Shown: piece by piece, positions 9,951 through 20,885 of the stretch
How positions within the stretch are numbered: the first letter of the stretch is position 1
Layout of the letters: each line of letters opens with the position of its first letter
Assembly (NCBI RefSeq): GCF_014805685.1
Contig: NC_060899.1
Location: 15,762,954 to 15,826,953 of the forward strand
DNA: 64,000 nt
Origin: Silurus meridionalis
Lineage: Eukaryota; Chordata; Actinopteri; Siluriformes; Siluridae
Direction: 5' to 3'
The notes under the pieces: generated by a model
What the model was told of the DNA's origin: nothing
Databases searched by the model: none
Seen by the model: only the letters and a program-made list of their open reading frames with translations
Translations under genes and position numbers: made by a program

Positions 9951-12588
9951 TCAATCGGTGGAGAAGAGATCTCCAGCCGAGGGCAGCGGTGCCAGGCCTC
10001 CGGTGACGTTGGGAAGGAGCGACAGGTCCGGCAAGCTCTGGATGTGAGACTTGAGCTCTTTACGCACCTGAGTGACCCGCGCCAGCTTCTGCTTGTACTC
10101 CTGTAACACCGGGAAAAAAAATCATTTTGCGCGGTTCCCGGATTCCGATTGGTCAGAACGTGTTAAAGTGGGGGTCCTTAATGTTTTTCAGCTTAGGGAC
10201 CCCCTTTGACAATAGAGACATGGGGCAGGGACCCCCTGATACAAATCAGTCAAACACAGCCACTGATATTAATAGAAACCAATCATATGACACTAGTTAA
10301 ATTATATTATTATATATTTTTTAAATCTTTCAAAAAGATTTCTGCATCGTAATTTATAAAGTTGTCAGTTGTCTTATTTTAATAGATTTTCAGTTTCATA
10401 CATTTTCCTTTTACTATCAGGTGAAAATTTATACATTTACATGAACTTCAGCTTTAATTTGAATAGAACTTAAATGTAATAATGAAATTAAATTAAATAT
10501 TCGAACTTTGAACAAAAAATGATTTGTGCTCCAACATTAACTAGCAGACCCCCTGCAGTACCACCACTGAGCCTCTAGGGGCTGCAGAGCCCCAGTTGAA
10601 GACCCATGTTTTTTATTATAGTTTATTTAAAAACTGTGTACACATTTTGTATCTGTGTATACGTTTGTACCTGACATCAAGACGAATTCCCAGTAAGTGC
10701 TCTTTGCGGAACCCTTTGCTGTACCTGGCAATAAAACCTTTTCTGATTCTGATGTGTTAAAAAATTGTTTCCATAGTAACATCGTAGCGATATAGACACG
10801 GGTTTTGTTAATGAAAACTTTTAATTGTTGTGGTGTAAGAGGAACAAAACATTAATAATAAAGCGTCATAAGTACAGACAAGCTCGTAACATCTTACCGA
10901 GGCATACTGCGATAAGTCGGCATTTTCAAAAGACAGGACTCAACCAAACTGCGTGTCCGTATATAATATGCTTTATTATCATTATGCCACATTAAACGTT
11001 TTTCACGTTAAGCGCCTGACCCCTGATACAGGGGGTGTCTCCTGTGGGTGTGCTTTCGATGGCAGCCGTATTGTTTAAGTTACTTTATAAATCCGTTTAG
11101 ACTCCGAGTGTGTGCGAGTGTTTTATCTGGCGCGTCTTGACAGCATGTGGTACCTCGAGTTTTTTCTCCCTCTCGCTTAGCGCCTCCTTCTGGCTGGTGA
11201 TGTATTCGGTGAGCATGCGTGCCAGCTGTCTGCGGTCCTCCAGCTCGGCCGCAAGTCTCCCGTTGTACTCCGCCAGCAGCAGACACGCTTCATCCACCGT
11301 CTTTGAGAGCTTATCCGCCGCCTCCTTATCTGCACATCGACAAAAAAATAAACACGTAAAAGCTGCTGGAAACACGAACCCACGATCTAAATGTTGAGTG
11401 TCCTGATGATCTAATAATCTAGATCCACGCTCTAAATAAATCAGCCATATTCCTAATTCTGTTCCTCACATTAATCACCAGACAGGGGAGTGTCATGTAA
11501 TATTTATATAGACTCATTATCATCTGGGGGAGAGGTGGGGGTGGGGGGGGAGGCGGACCTCAGGGGACATAAAGACATCGCTTATATTTAAACCACATTT
11601 AATTGTAGATGAAGAAAAATAGTATTTATTCATAATAATGTTTTTATTCTGGTTTATTTTCTCGCTTTATATCTGATTTGTATGTTGGTGTAGCAAAATC
11701 TGACCCAATATATCAGACGTGATATAACACATACTCTCTCGATTGGTATCTCCTGAGCCCTGACCTGTGATCTTCTCGAGCAGAGAGACGTCCTGCACTT
11801 CCTGCGGCAGCGAGGCGATCTTCTGCCGCACGGCGGCGTCACCGGACGCGGCGTTCTCCAGGTCCTGCAGGGCTTTAACCAGCTCCTCCGTCTGTCCCCA
11901 AAACACGGACACACAATTCAGGCGAGCCGGACACGTGAGAAGACGTTCAAAAAGAAAAATCCTCACACAAAAACATCCGTTAGATTTTTGGGAGCAAACC
12001 ACATCCAGCTGTTTGCCGATGGAGTCTCATCCACAGTCGTGTATACAAAATGTCTCTGTTTAACTGAATGTTAATATTGTGTAATATTATGGGATGGCCT
12101 CCTAAGATCCACCTCTCAAAGTTGCTCCTCCCATTTCATCATGGCATATTGCATGGAATAATATAATAAATATAATAAATGATATAATAATGAAATGAAA
12201 TGTATGAAGAGCATCATCATGCTGATTGAGTACGTTTGTGGAAATGTGCGTACGATTAATTTTTTTTGCACAGAATGACATGTTTATACCAGCTGTGGGC
12301 CGGTGATGTCCGCCTCGTGGGGAGAATATTGAGCCCTGTAATCGTCGTCGTCATCTTCCTCTTCCTCTTCTTGAACCTTCTGGAACGTTCTTTTTAACCC
12401 CTTCTTCTCATCTGCAACAAAACACAAAATTGCTATTAATAACTCGGTGCGTCAGGCCCACTAAAAGGAGGCGTGGCCTATGTGCATTTGAGTCCCAGTG
12501 AAAGCGGGTGTGGCATATGTGTCAGTCTTATAGTAAGGGGGTGTGACATATATCTACCAATTACAATAAAGTGGACACGACCTTCATC

Positions 12589-12633
<45 letters not shown>

Positions 12634-12779
12634 ACACAAACCTGCAGCTTTGTGTCTGGGGCTGTTGGAGTCCTCAATGGCCAGCTTGAGCTGCTGGATG
12701 AAATCGGCACGGTAGAGACTACGCTCCTGCCAGATGTTCAGCAGCCTCAACATGTGCTTCCTGCAGTTCTCATCTGTTT

Positions 12780-12829
<50 letters not shown>

Positions 12830-13300
12830 CAAATTGTGAGCGAAAAAAAACAGACTTTCCTGACCACAAACATGGGGGGTGGATGGTGAGGGTGCGGCAC
12901 ACTGACCTTGCTACATGCGAGCAGGCATCGACGAGGACGCCTTCAAAATCCCGTGTGAACTCGGGGCCTTTCTTCTTGCTGTTCTGAATGACATCATTGG
13001 CGAGGTAAAGGAAGGTCAGCTTCCGGCTGCTTTTTGCTGAAGAACATGCAAAAGATAGAGATCTCTAATTACATATCATGGAGGTTTTTTTTAAATATAG
13101 TATTGATATAAATATATAAATCTGTAAGTTTATAAGTATCAACCCGTACCTTTTTTCAGCTCTTTATGCCAGACACGGACGATGGCGCCTGAGTGTTTGC
13201 GGTGGTGAATGATCCAAAGTGACAACGTCTGAACGCTCTGCTGCGAGTTACTCAGCTCAGACAGCTTCTTCTCCAACGCAGACTCAGAAAACGACGACAT
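9951..13300 (-). CDS. rprd1b: Regulation of nuclear pre-mRNA domain-containing protein 1B (CREPT)
   Basis: Nuclear protein that binds the phosphorylated RNA polymerase II CTD and helps its dephosphorylation. Seven exons, 5' to 3' on the minus strand: 13300-13150, 13036-12907, 12781-12642, 12411-12290, 11891-11765, 11329-11154, 10100-9951. All have GT-AG borders and consistent phase, giving 331 aa (human 326 from memory). The N-terminus MSSFSESALEKKLSELSNS and the C-terminus ending GDLFSTD match RPRD1B almost exactly. Order: CTD-interacting domain (about 1-133, exons 1-3), acidic linker with ten consecutive Glu/Asp residues (155-164), then the coiled-coil dimerisation region (about 175-300) with LAEYNGRLAAELEDRRQLARML. 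The start codon has GCC before ATG. It is convergent with tgm2 and divergent from tti1. The acidic run is longer than I recall for human. Confidence 0.96.
10163..10616. mobile_element. Possible hAT-like MITE in rprd1b intron 6
   Basis: AT-rich core bounded by 'gtgggggtccttaatgtttttc' and, inverted, 'aacatgggtcttcaactgggg', an imperfect terminal inverted repeat of a type seen in fish hAT-derived MITEs. No frame is present. The assignment is tentative. Confidence 0.4.
10620..10765 (+). mobile_element. 3' tail of a non-LTR retroelement
   Basis: Ends 'tgtacctggcaataaaaccttttctgattctgat', a LINE-type tail with poly(A) signal and degenerate terminal repeats. It lies in rprd1b intron 6, antisense to the gene. 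Confidence 0.5.
11526..11566 (+). other. G-tract cluster, quadruplex-prone
   Basis: Runs of 5, 5 and 8 G separated by short loops, followed by further short G-runs, on the plus strand. It lies in rprd1b intron 5, where the plus strand is the transcribed template. Confidence 0.7.
12592..12623. repeat. (TG)n microsatellite, rprd1b intron 3
   Basis: Lies just downstream of rprd1b exon 3 in the transcript, where it reads (CA)n. It is complementary to the tract at 12784-12827 on the other side of the exon. Confidence 0.9.
12784..12827. repeat. (CA)n microsatellite at the rprd1b exon 3 acceptor
   Basis: In the minus-strand transcript this reads (UG)n directly abutting the exon 3 acceptor AG, so it replaces a normal polypyrimidine tract. 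Confidence 0.9.
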
Positions 13301-14056
13301 GGCGAAACAACACGCCAAGAACCAAGCGCGAGCTGGGGGAATCTCTGGGCCTGAGATCTCAGTCGTGGTGTTAATACATGTCTCAGACGGACCTAGGCTT
13401 TGCTAGAAGATCTGAAGCTTACCTGAACATATGAGAATTAAAACACACCCATTGAAGTTCTAGATAATTGATAATTACACAATTACAGACAGACTTACAC
13501 TGGTTATGGATGAATTCAAAAAGAAGTACCGGCCCAGATGGATTACGTGCTTACTGATAATCCTTAGTGATTGGCACAATCCCAAATGCCCCCTATTACT
13601 TGTTGAAGTGCACTACACAGGATAGTGTGCTCTAAAGTCATTGAAATTCAGCCCCAGGTAATGTATTGTGCACATTCTCACATTCGCCTGGTTACTGCAC
13701 CATGCACAAAGTACCACAAAACACATGAAACATTGAGATTTATCGATTTTGACAGCAGCTTACCTTTTCAATGGGGACCACGAGAGTTTTTCCAGCTAGC
13801 AAAGAGAACTAGCCAAGTTAGCAAAGATGGCCGGTGTGGAGTTTGTCCACTTTACGTCCGGAAATTATCAATTATATATTTGCTCTTTCAGGTTCTTAAG
13901 CTATAAGTCTTGTCGCAAACAAATGTAGGCTTTACCCTGTACTTTATGAAGTGTCGCTGAGGCGCTTATTGTGTAGCAGAAACCCACATTTCGGATCGCA
14001 AACGCGCACTGCCTGGGTAAACAAACACACGGAATTCGCGTCGCGTCGCGTCTCGA

Positions 14057-14064
14057 TGACGTCA
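14057..14064. promoter_or_regulatory. Palindromic cAMP response element TGACGTCA
   Basis: Perfect full CRE in the CpG-rich part of the shared promoter, close to the presumed tti1 cap site. CREB/ATF sites near start sites are typical of housekeeping CpG promoters. Confidence 0.75.
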
Positions 14065-14065
14065 A

Positions 14066-14175
14066 CACCAAAGCGACACCGCGCTTTCGAGCGAGTGATG
14101 GAGTTGTTTTCTGTTCCACGGCACGGAAGGAGTAATGAAATCTCTCTGTGGTCGGATTATCATGATGGACTGAAG
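14066..14175 (+). other. tti1: Probable non-coding first exon of tti1
   Basis: Inferred from a clean donor, GGACTGAAG|gtaaat at 14175, and an acceptor 'cgttatcttatag' ending at 15143, 24 bp before the preferred tti1 ATG. The 5' limit is a guess. The exon contains a short upstream ATG at 14098. Confidence 0.5.
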
Positions 14176-14299
14176 GTAAATTAGTGCTGGTTATGATTCG
14201 GATGTGTTGTTTATAAATACTGAGGAATTGTGTTGTTGCTCTTTTAGAAGCTTGTGTCCACGTGTCTTAGTGTTTTACACATGAGAAGGACAGTGTGTG

Positions 14300-14303
<4 letters not shown>

Positions 14304-14366
<63 letters not shown>
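14304..14366. repeat. (AT)n microsatellite
   Basis: Uninterrupted alternating AT tract of about 60 bp in the presumed tti1 intron 1. It is self-complementary and can extrude as a cruciform. Confidence 0.9.
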
Positions 14367-14369
<3 letters not shown>

Positions 14370-14579
14370 GTACACAATGTTTAACTTTATGGCATGTTAT
14401 TGACAGTAAAATGATTATAAAGGTTTGAGTGACTCATCCAGTACTCGTCTAGATTTTGTCCAATGAAATGCTTTGCTCAGTATAAATGGGGCGGGGCTTT
14501 CTCTAAAGCGGGGGTCCCCAAACACCCCAATCAAAAAGTTTTTATTTTGATTGTATTAACATTTTGTTGACTTTCACAG

Positions 14580-14765
14580 TCAGGATGTGCAAGTGGTAGC
14601 TTAGAAGGTGGTAGTTCTGAGTTACTGATCAGAAGGGCGGGGGTTCATGCCCCAGGATCGCCAAGCTGCCTCTCTCTGGCCCTTGAGCAAGGCCCTTAAC
14701 CCTCTGTGTTTCATGGCTTACCCTGCGCTCTGACCCCAGCTTGGTAACATCGCTCTGAATAAGAG
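14580..14765 (+). mobile_element. SINE-like element
   Basis: 'gttactgatcagaagggcgggggttcatgcc' through 'ggcccttgagcaaggcccttaaccctc' to 'gaccccagcttggtaacatcgc'. It belongs to the same family as 3955-4190 and lies in tti1 intron 1. Confidence 0.65.
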
Positions 14766-15167
14766 CATCTGCCATGTAGATATCATGACTGAAGGCGTTT
14801 CTCCGACACACGATATGTATCAAATCTCAGTATTAAATTAATGTTAATTAACTCTTTCAGTCTGTTTTTAATAAAACCAGAATTCGCTATATCACAGTAT
14901 TAGTGTTATATCGTTATGTCACCAAGGCTTGTTTTCGTCTTATCTGTCGTTGGGGAACTGTGAATAAAGTTTGCTTCTTTCTTTACAAAGTGATGATTTG
15001 GACTTTATGGAGATTTTTAAGAGGCTGTTTTTACCCGTTTCGGTCGTCTATAGCAGTTATGCACTTCAGTGCGATGCAGCGTTGTTATTACTCTGACTGT
15101 CTGACGACTATTAATTATAAACTGGTGATTCGTTATCTTATAGGTTTAAATGGTTCGCTTATGGAGG

Positions 15168-18100
15168 ATGGCTGACCATCAGATCAATGACCCAAAGATT
15201 GCCTTCGCTTATCTGCGGCCCTCCTGCGTCTTACTGACAAAAGAGCCCACCCTGTCCAATATTGAGGCTCTAAACGGCCACCTGCGTTGTGTTAGCGATG
15301 GAGTCCTCCAGCTGTTTCAGGATTATGTACTCTTCCCTCTCCGCTTTGTCCTCAAGATGCCTGGGGCCAAGCGAGAGGGCATTGTGCAAGCCGTCATGGA
15401 TGCCATGACCTATGTTCTGCAGACGACTTGTATCCAGAACTGGGAATCTCTACGGGATCTTTTTTCTGAGCTTTGCCTTTGTATCTGCTTGCCGAATGAC
15501 CCCGGAAAGCCGGCTCCGTCCTCAGAGGAGCTGAAGTTATCAGTGCTGCGATGTCTGAATGCTTTAATGCATTCTGCGTATGGAGACGTGGTGTTCAGTA
15601 TGTACAAGCCTGCGATGCTTCCAGGACTCGGAGCCGCTGTGTCTTTGTTCCTGGCTTTGGCAGAGCAAGAGAAAGCGAGAGAAGTGCAGGCATCAGCGTT
15701 GAGGTGCCTCCTGTCTCTGTTCCTGCAGTGCGACTGCGAACGAACGCACGTAGAAGCGGACGAAGGGGAAAGAATCTTGCTTGGAAATACACTGGCGTCG
15801 TTCCTGCCGGGAATCACTCGAGCTCTGAGTCTTGTGATTAGCGGAGACGTGAGACAAGGACACATGGTAACAGTGAAAGCCATGAGGGTTTTGTACACCA
15901 CAGTGGGTTTAGTTATGGCAGACACACAGCTTCAGAATAACAGCACTGCGAGTGCAGAATCACCCGAGTTGGGAAGGATTGGAGACCTGGTGGTGAAAAG
16001 GACTCCTTCTTGGAGCAAGTCTACTTCGAAAAGACTTGCCCTGGCACTGCAGAAAGTGATCTCTTATACCGCAGGGCACCCACACTGGAGGGTACGATTG
16101 GAACTGGTCAATCTGTCAGATCACCTTCTTACCCGGTGCAGCAAATCTTTACCCGAATGCATTGGTCATCTCCTAGATGCTTTAGTTGGTGCAGTAAATG
16201 ATGAGGAACCTCGAGTTAAAGAGCGGTGCTCAGAAGTACTTGCTGAAGTGTCTAGAAGAAATCAAGCTACAGGAGGCCAAGCCTTAAATGACGTCCTGTC
16301 TGAAAACTTGCACAGCCTGGCATCTTCTCTGCCTCGCCTCATGAGAACGACGGACGACAACCGCAAGCTGTTTACCCTCACCGTCTTTTTGGGGTACCTG
16401 AAGATTCTCGGCCCTCAAGTGGATTTTGTCTTGAGGTCCGCAGTTCACCTTGAGCGAATATCTAAAGCATTAATGCAGGTGCTTGAGTTGGATGTCTCGG
16501 ATGTCAGGATTGTAGAGGAAAAGAGTTTTGCACCGTTATCTGACCTGGCACCTGATGCTCCTGAAGTGCAGCACCAGAGAAAGTACTTTCTTTATTTCAC
16601 AGACGACAAGATCTTTTTGGTGTTGAAGCAGGTATGCCGGATGCTTGGGTGCTACGGAAATCTTTATTTACTGGTGGACCACTTCTTGGAGCTCTACAAG
16701 GAGTCATCGGTGTATCGCAAACAAGCGGCCCTGGTGCTCAATGAGGTAATTAGCGGGGCAGCAGGAGTCGGGTTGGAAAATGAGGACGGTTCAGAGATTC
16801 CCAGAGGAAGTCATGACGACCTGAAAAGTGTGATCGCTTCCATTATCGAGGAGTACATCAGTTTAAATAACTGGCACCTCGCCTCTGTGATGGATGACTC
16901 GGAAAAAGAAGACGCACAGGAGAAACATCATTCTGCAGTCTCGTCAATTTTAAGCAGAGCTGATGAAAACCAACTTACCCCAAGCTTCAGTTCCAAAGAT
17001 CCAACGCTTCACCAACTGAACAGCAACATCTGGCAGATCTGCATCCAGCTGGAAGGGATCAGCTCGTTTGCGTTAGCACTAGGCTCAGATTTCCGCCTGC
17101 TTCTGATGACATCTCTGTACCCAGTGCTGGAGAAAGCGGGGGATACTTCTCTGCTCGTCAGCCAATCGGCTCTCTGCACCTTGCACGACATTTGCGTGGC
17201 TTGCGATTACGACTCGCCCAAGGAGCTGGTGATCAGGAACGCAGACTACCTTTTGAACGACGTCTCCCTTAATCTAAACAGACCCAGCATTCACCCTCAT
17301 GCCCCGCGAGTCCTCGCCGTCATGTTTGCTCATTCTGATGCTGAATTGCTCCCCCTAGTGGCTGAAGTGGTGCAGGACGTTCTAACGGCTTTGGATTTGA
17401 GTTATGACCAGAGGTCAGGGCAGTTCTGTGCGGTCCTGCATTCACTGATGAAGGCACTGGGTGAGTGGGAATTATCTTAGAAACATTCCCAAACCTTTAC
17501 CCTGTAATATACACATCTTTTTACAGGTATCTGTCAAAAATCACGCAATCTCTCGTCTTGTACTGCAGTGAGGTGGTTTAACACCAGCACTGAAAACCGA
17601 AGGAAGACTTCCATAGCCAGAGGAAACACCCAGACTCCTGAGGCACTGAATCTTCACCAGTTTTTGTTGGATTACAGAAAGCAGAAGGACCTGGCTGATG
17701 GCATCGGCATAGAGGAGGAGGCGGGGGCGGAGTCAGGTGACAGTCGTCTATTCATCTTTGTGTATTTTTAACTGATCTTCCGGTTTATCTCGTGTACTTT
17801 ATTTTTTATCTTTACTTCATGTATTCATCGATTTGTTAGTTTCTCTCACGGCATCACCTGCTTCTAACACAGTTTACCATTTTTATTTATGTTTGTTTGT
17901 TATCGAAGCTGATAGATCCAAGATACAACACCAGCACGTTAGCGCCGTTTAATCGTAACATACGAAGATGTGTGTGCCGTGATGTTTACAGAAACGCCCG
18001 CTGCTCCTGAGCTGAAAGAAGAAGAGGACGAAGGAGAGGAAGGTCCTGACGTGAAAACGGAACTGCCCTTGCACGTGTCTCTCACGAAAGACGTGATGGA

Positions 18101-18433
18101 GCGCTGCATTCACCTGCTGTCTCACCCCAACATGGGAGTCCGATTGAAGGTAGCGAACAGAAAAACAGTCAAAGAACCGCAAACCCCAGCGCTTATCAGT
18201 TCTGGATTCTGATTGGTCGTTAGGTGTTGGTTCTTTTAACTAACTGTAGTGATATTTGTGGAATAATTGTGTGTTTGTGTTTGCAGGTGTTGAACATTGT
18301 AGAGCTGTGTGTGACTGTATTGTGTGAGATGGAGAATGAGCTTTTACCCATGGTGCACCGCTGCTGGCCTGCTCTTCTTCAGCGACTCACCAATGATGAC
18401 CCGCTCGCAATCCCCCGAGCTTTTAGGGTACAA

Positions 18434-18492
<59 letters not shown>

Positions 18493-18940
18493 GTAAAAAT
18501 GTGTGTAATGTTGTAATCTATACACTTCTCTCTCTCTGTAGGTGCTGTGTATGTTGGGTGAGACGTGTGGTGACTTCCTGAGAAAGCGAATCTCTAAAGA
18601 GGTCCTGCCCCGGCTCACGTCAGCGCTTTCACGCCAGGCTGAGACGAGCGCTCGCTCTGGTCCCGTGTACACACACACACTTGCATACAAGCTGCAGCTG
18701 GCCGTGCTACAGGGACTCGGACCTCTGTGTGTGCGCCTCGACCTGGGTAAGACGTGAAGGGGGCGTGGCCTTCGGGAACGTCAGACGTGGCCTCATAAAT
18801 ATTATTTTAATGATCAGAAAACAGTTGTAAATTTTATTCCAGCTGCAGTGATGTCGTTGATCCACTAGATGGCAGACTTGCATCACTGCTGAACTAAAGC
18901 TCAGTACAGCTGCAGTGAACATTGCCTCTGCATTTTAATG

Positions 18941-18976
<36 letters not shown>

Positions 18977-19789
18977 CCCCAGGTGTTCCCTCAGACGAAC
19001 ACAAGGTTCGATCTGTGAGAGATTAGAAGTAGAAGACAAGGAGAAGCGTCTCAGTGAAGTGACCTGAAGCCAGCCGAGAAATAAGATGTTTACCGGAAGC
19101 TTCCGTAATGAATTTTAATTTCTGACCTCCGGAGATGTCGGGTTTCTTTTCTTTCGACGGAGTGAAGGTGCTACGGTACGCCGGCCGGCCTGAGTGGCTG
19201 AGATGAGCTGAGGGCAGGAGGTCAATGTGTGGACGGCTTTTAAAACTCAGTGTGTGTAAAAAAAGTGTGTGTTCACAGTTTCAGCTCATAGAATACTGAA
19301 AAGTTACAGACTCGTTCATTCCGATTTATAAGTTTTTATTAAGTATTGTAGAACTGTATCGTTATATTTCTGTCGTATCGACACAACCTTCCAAGTCGTG
19401 TGTGTGTGTGTGTGAAGTGGGAAATGATGAGCTTTAATTAAATTTGACTGTACGATTAGCACGCTCGTTATCTAAGTCCGAGATTAACGAGAAGCGTCTC
19501 CTCTGGGAAAAGACTCGTCTCGCGCGCCCTCGAGTCTGGCTTTTTGTTCTGTATTTAAAGTATTAAAATGAACTTTACGTTTTTATTACTTTAAAAATAT
19601 ATGTGTGTGTGTGTGTGCGTGTGTGCGTGTGTGTGCGTGTGCGCGTGTGCGCGTGCAGTGGACTCGGATCTAGATCTTATCTTGGAGGCCTGTCTTCCTT
19701 ACCTGAGCGTCAGACAACCAATCAGATTGCAGGAAGCCTGCCTCAGGTAACCAAGTCCATTTTCTTTACACACACATGCACACACACAC

Positions 19790-19837
<48 letters not shown>

Positions 19838-20031
19838 ACTGTGCTAGTAATCATTTAGCCTGCTTTAAATAAAATCTGATAGTATATATTGCACACTGCT
19901 TTCCTTCTTTGCAAATGTTGGGAGGAAACCAGAACATCGCTGTTGAAAAAAGGCGGGAAAAAAAATTATTTTAAAACACAATACTTTTTGCTTTGGTTTT
20001 TTTTTCACCCCTGACTGATCTACATATATTG

Positions 20032-20080
<49 letters not shown>

Positions 20081-20334
20081 TCCTCCCTCCCTCCCTCCCT
20101 CCCTCCCTCCCCCTCAGTGTTTTCCGACACGTGATGCAGCTGGACCCGGACTCGTGCTGGTTGACGCTGAGCGAGTGGTTCTGTCCCACGTCCTACGAGC
20201 CGCCTCACGCACTCCTGTTCCCCGTCAGGCCGAGCGGCACGAGCCGAGCGAGGAACGAATACACACACAACGTCCTCACACTGCTGCAGGAACTCGAGCC
20301 GCACCAGGAGATACATCAGCACCAGGAGTGGTAG
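15168..20334 (+). CDS. tti1: TELO2-interacting protein 1 (TTT complex subunit)
   Basis: HEAT-repeat scaffold of the TELO2-TTI1-TTI2 co-chaperone that stabilises PIKK kinases (mTOR, ATM, ATR, DNA-PKcs) with HSP90/R2TP. Coding exons: 15168-17460, 17569-17736, 17992-18149, 18287-18427, 18542-18746, 19659-19746, 20118-20334. They give 1089 aa, the length I recall for human TTI1. Recognisable blocks are [38 protein letters not shown] and [14 protein letters not shown]. The first coding exon holds about 70% of the protein. I chose ATG 15168 (A at -3, G at +4) over the in-frame ATG 15150, which has T at -3 and would add MVRLWR. Exon 3 has a second in-frame acceptor 42 bp upstream. Residues encoded near 17992-18060 form an acidic linker. 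The coding exons are otherwise unbroken. Confidence 0.96.
18436..18490. repeat. (GT)n microsatellite, tti1 intron 5
   Basis: Uninterrupted GT tract filling half of the 114-bp intron between the sixth and seventh tti1 transcript exons. It is complementary in the transcript to (AC)n at 18942-18975. Confidence 0.9.
18942..18975. repeat. (AC)n microsatellite, tti1
   Basis: Lies 195 bp downstream of the 18542-18746 exon and can pair with the upstream GT tract. Confidence 0.9.
19602..19655. repeat. (GT)n with GCGC interruptions at a tti1 acceptor
   Basis: This tract runs directly into the acceptor 'gcgtgcag' of the exon at 19659. The exon therefore has no conventional polypyrimidine tract. Confidence 0.9.
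19769..19834. repeat. (CA)n microsatellite downstream of the 19659-19746 exon
   Basis: Complementary in the transcript to the GT tract upstream of the same 88-bp exon. Confidence 0.9.
20034..20116. repeat. (TTTC)n(CCCT)n tract forming a polypyrimidine tract
   Basis: About 80 bp of pure pyrimidine made of two tetranucleotide arrays, ending in 'ccctcag', the acceptor of the last tti1 exon. Confidence 0.9.
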
Positions 20335-20607
20335 TCGTGAAGTCTCAGGATCGGACGATACAGAGCTAAATATCGTATCACGATACTGAGACGGTCTCAA
20401 ATCATCACTACGAAACAAACAGAACCGAATGGAACTGAAAGACCACCAAATGATTCTTTAAAGATTTTATTAAATACATTTTTCAAATAATATTTTTTTG
20501 GGAAAAAAATGTCCTGAGGTGTTTTATTTCTCCTCCAGCACCCACACTGACACGTTTATAAAATTAACAAACATGATTTGTTTAAATTAGCATAATGACT
20601 ACCTCTG

Positions 20608-20885
20608 TCCTGAAGACCTTCCCATTTTGGAGAACTGATGCCTGAGAGTCCTCCCTCCTGAAGATCTTCATGTTACAGGGAATTCACACTGAAGACTTCT
20701 TCCTTTTAAAGCTCTTCCTGTTTTGGAGAACTGACCCTGTAGACTCCCTCCTGAAGACCTTCCCATTATGGAAAACTGACATTGGAGACTCCCCTGTCCT
20801 GAAGTGCTTCTTGTTATGGAAAATGAGTACTGGAGATTCCTTCCTCCTAAAGACATTCTCATTATAGAGAACTGGCCAGTGTGAG
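20608..20885. repeat. 48-bp minisatellite in the tti1 3' UTR
   Basis: Units begin 'tcctgaagaccttcccatt' at 20608, 20656, about 20704 (45 bp), 20749, 20797 and 20845. Divergence between units is considerable, so the array is old. Confidence 0.85.

Larger units (their letters stand above)
13301..14175. promoter_or_regulatory. Bidirectional promoter region of rprd1b and tti1
   Basis: The two genes are head to head, with the rprd1b ATG at 13300 and the tti1 first donor at 14175. CpG density is high around 13990-14100 (for example 'cgcgtcgcgtcgcgtctcg'). A YY1-like word AAGATGGCC lies at 13824-13832 and a palindromic CRE at 14057-14064. No TATA box is evident. 13560-13650 resembles a dispersed repeat. 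Confidence 0.7.

Noticed and set aside
12478..12900. 140-aa minus-strand frame over rprd1b exon 3 with Cys-Val and His-Thr runs
   Set aside because: The runs are read-through of (TG)n/(CA)n introns. Only the central part (12781-12642) is exon.
14098..14184. Coding first exon of tti1 (open frame across the first donor)
   Set aside because: No resemblance to TTI1 N-termini, and the downstream exon supplies a complete N-terminus with a good start. Treated as 5' UTR.
15150..15167. Six-residue N-terminal extension of tti1 from ATG 15150
   Set aside because: Poor start context (T at -3). ATG 15168 has A at -3 and G at +4 and gives exactly the family length.
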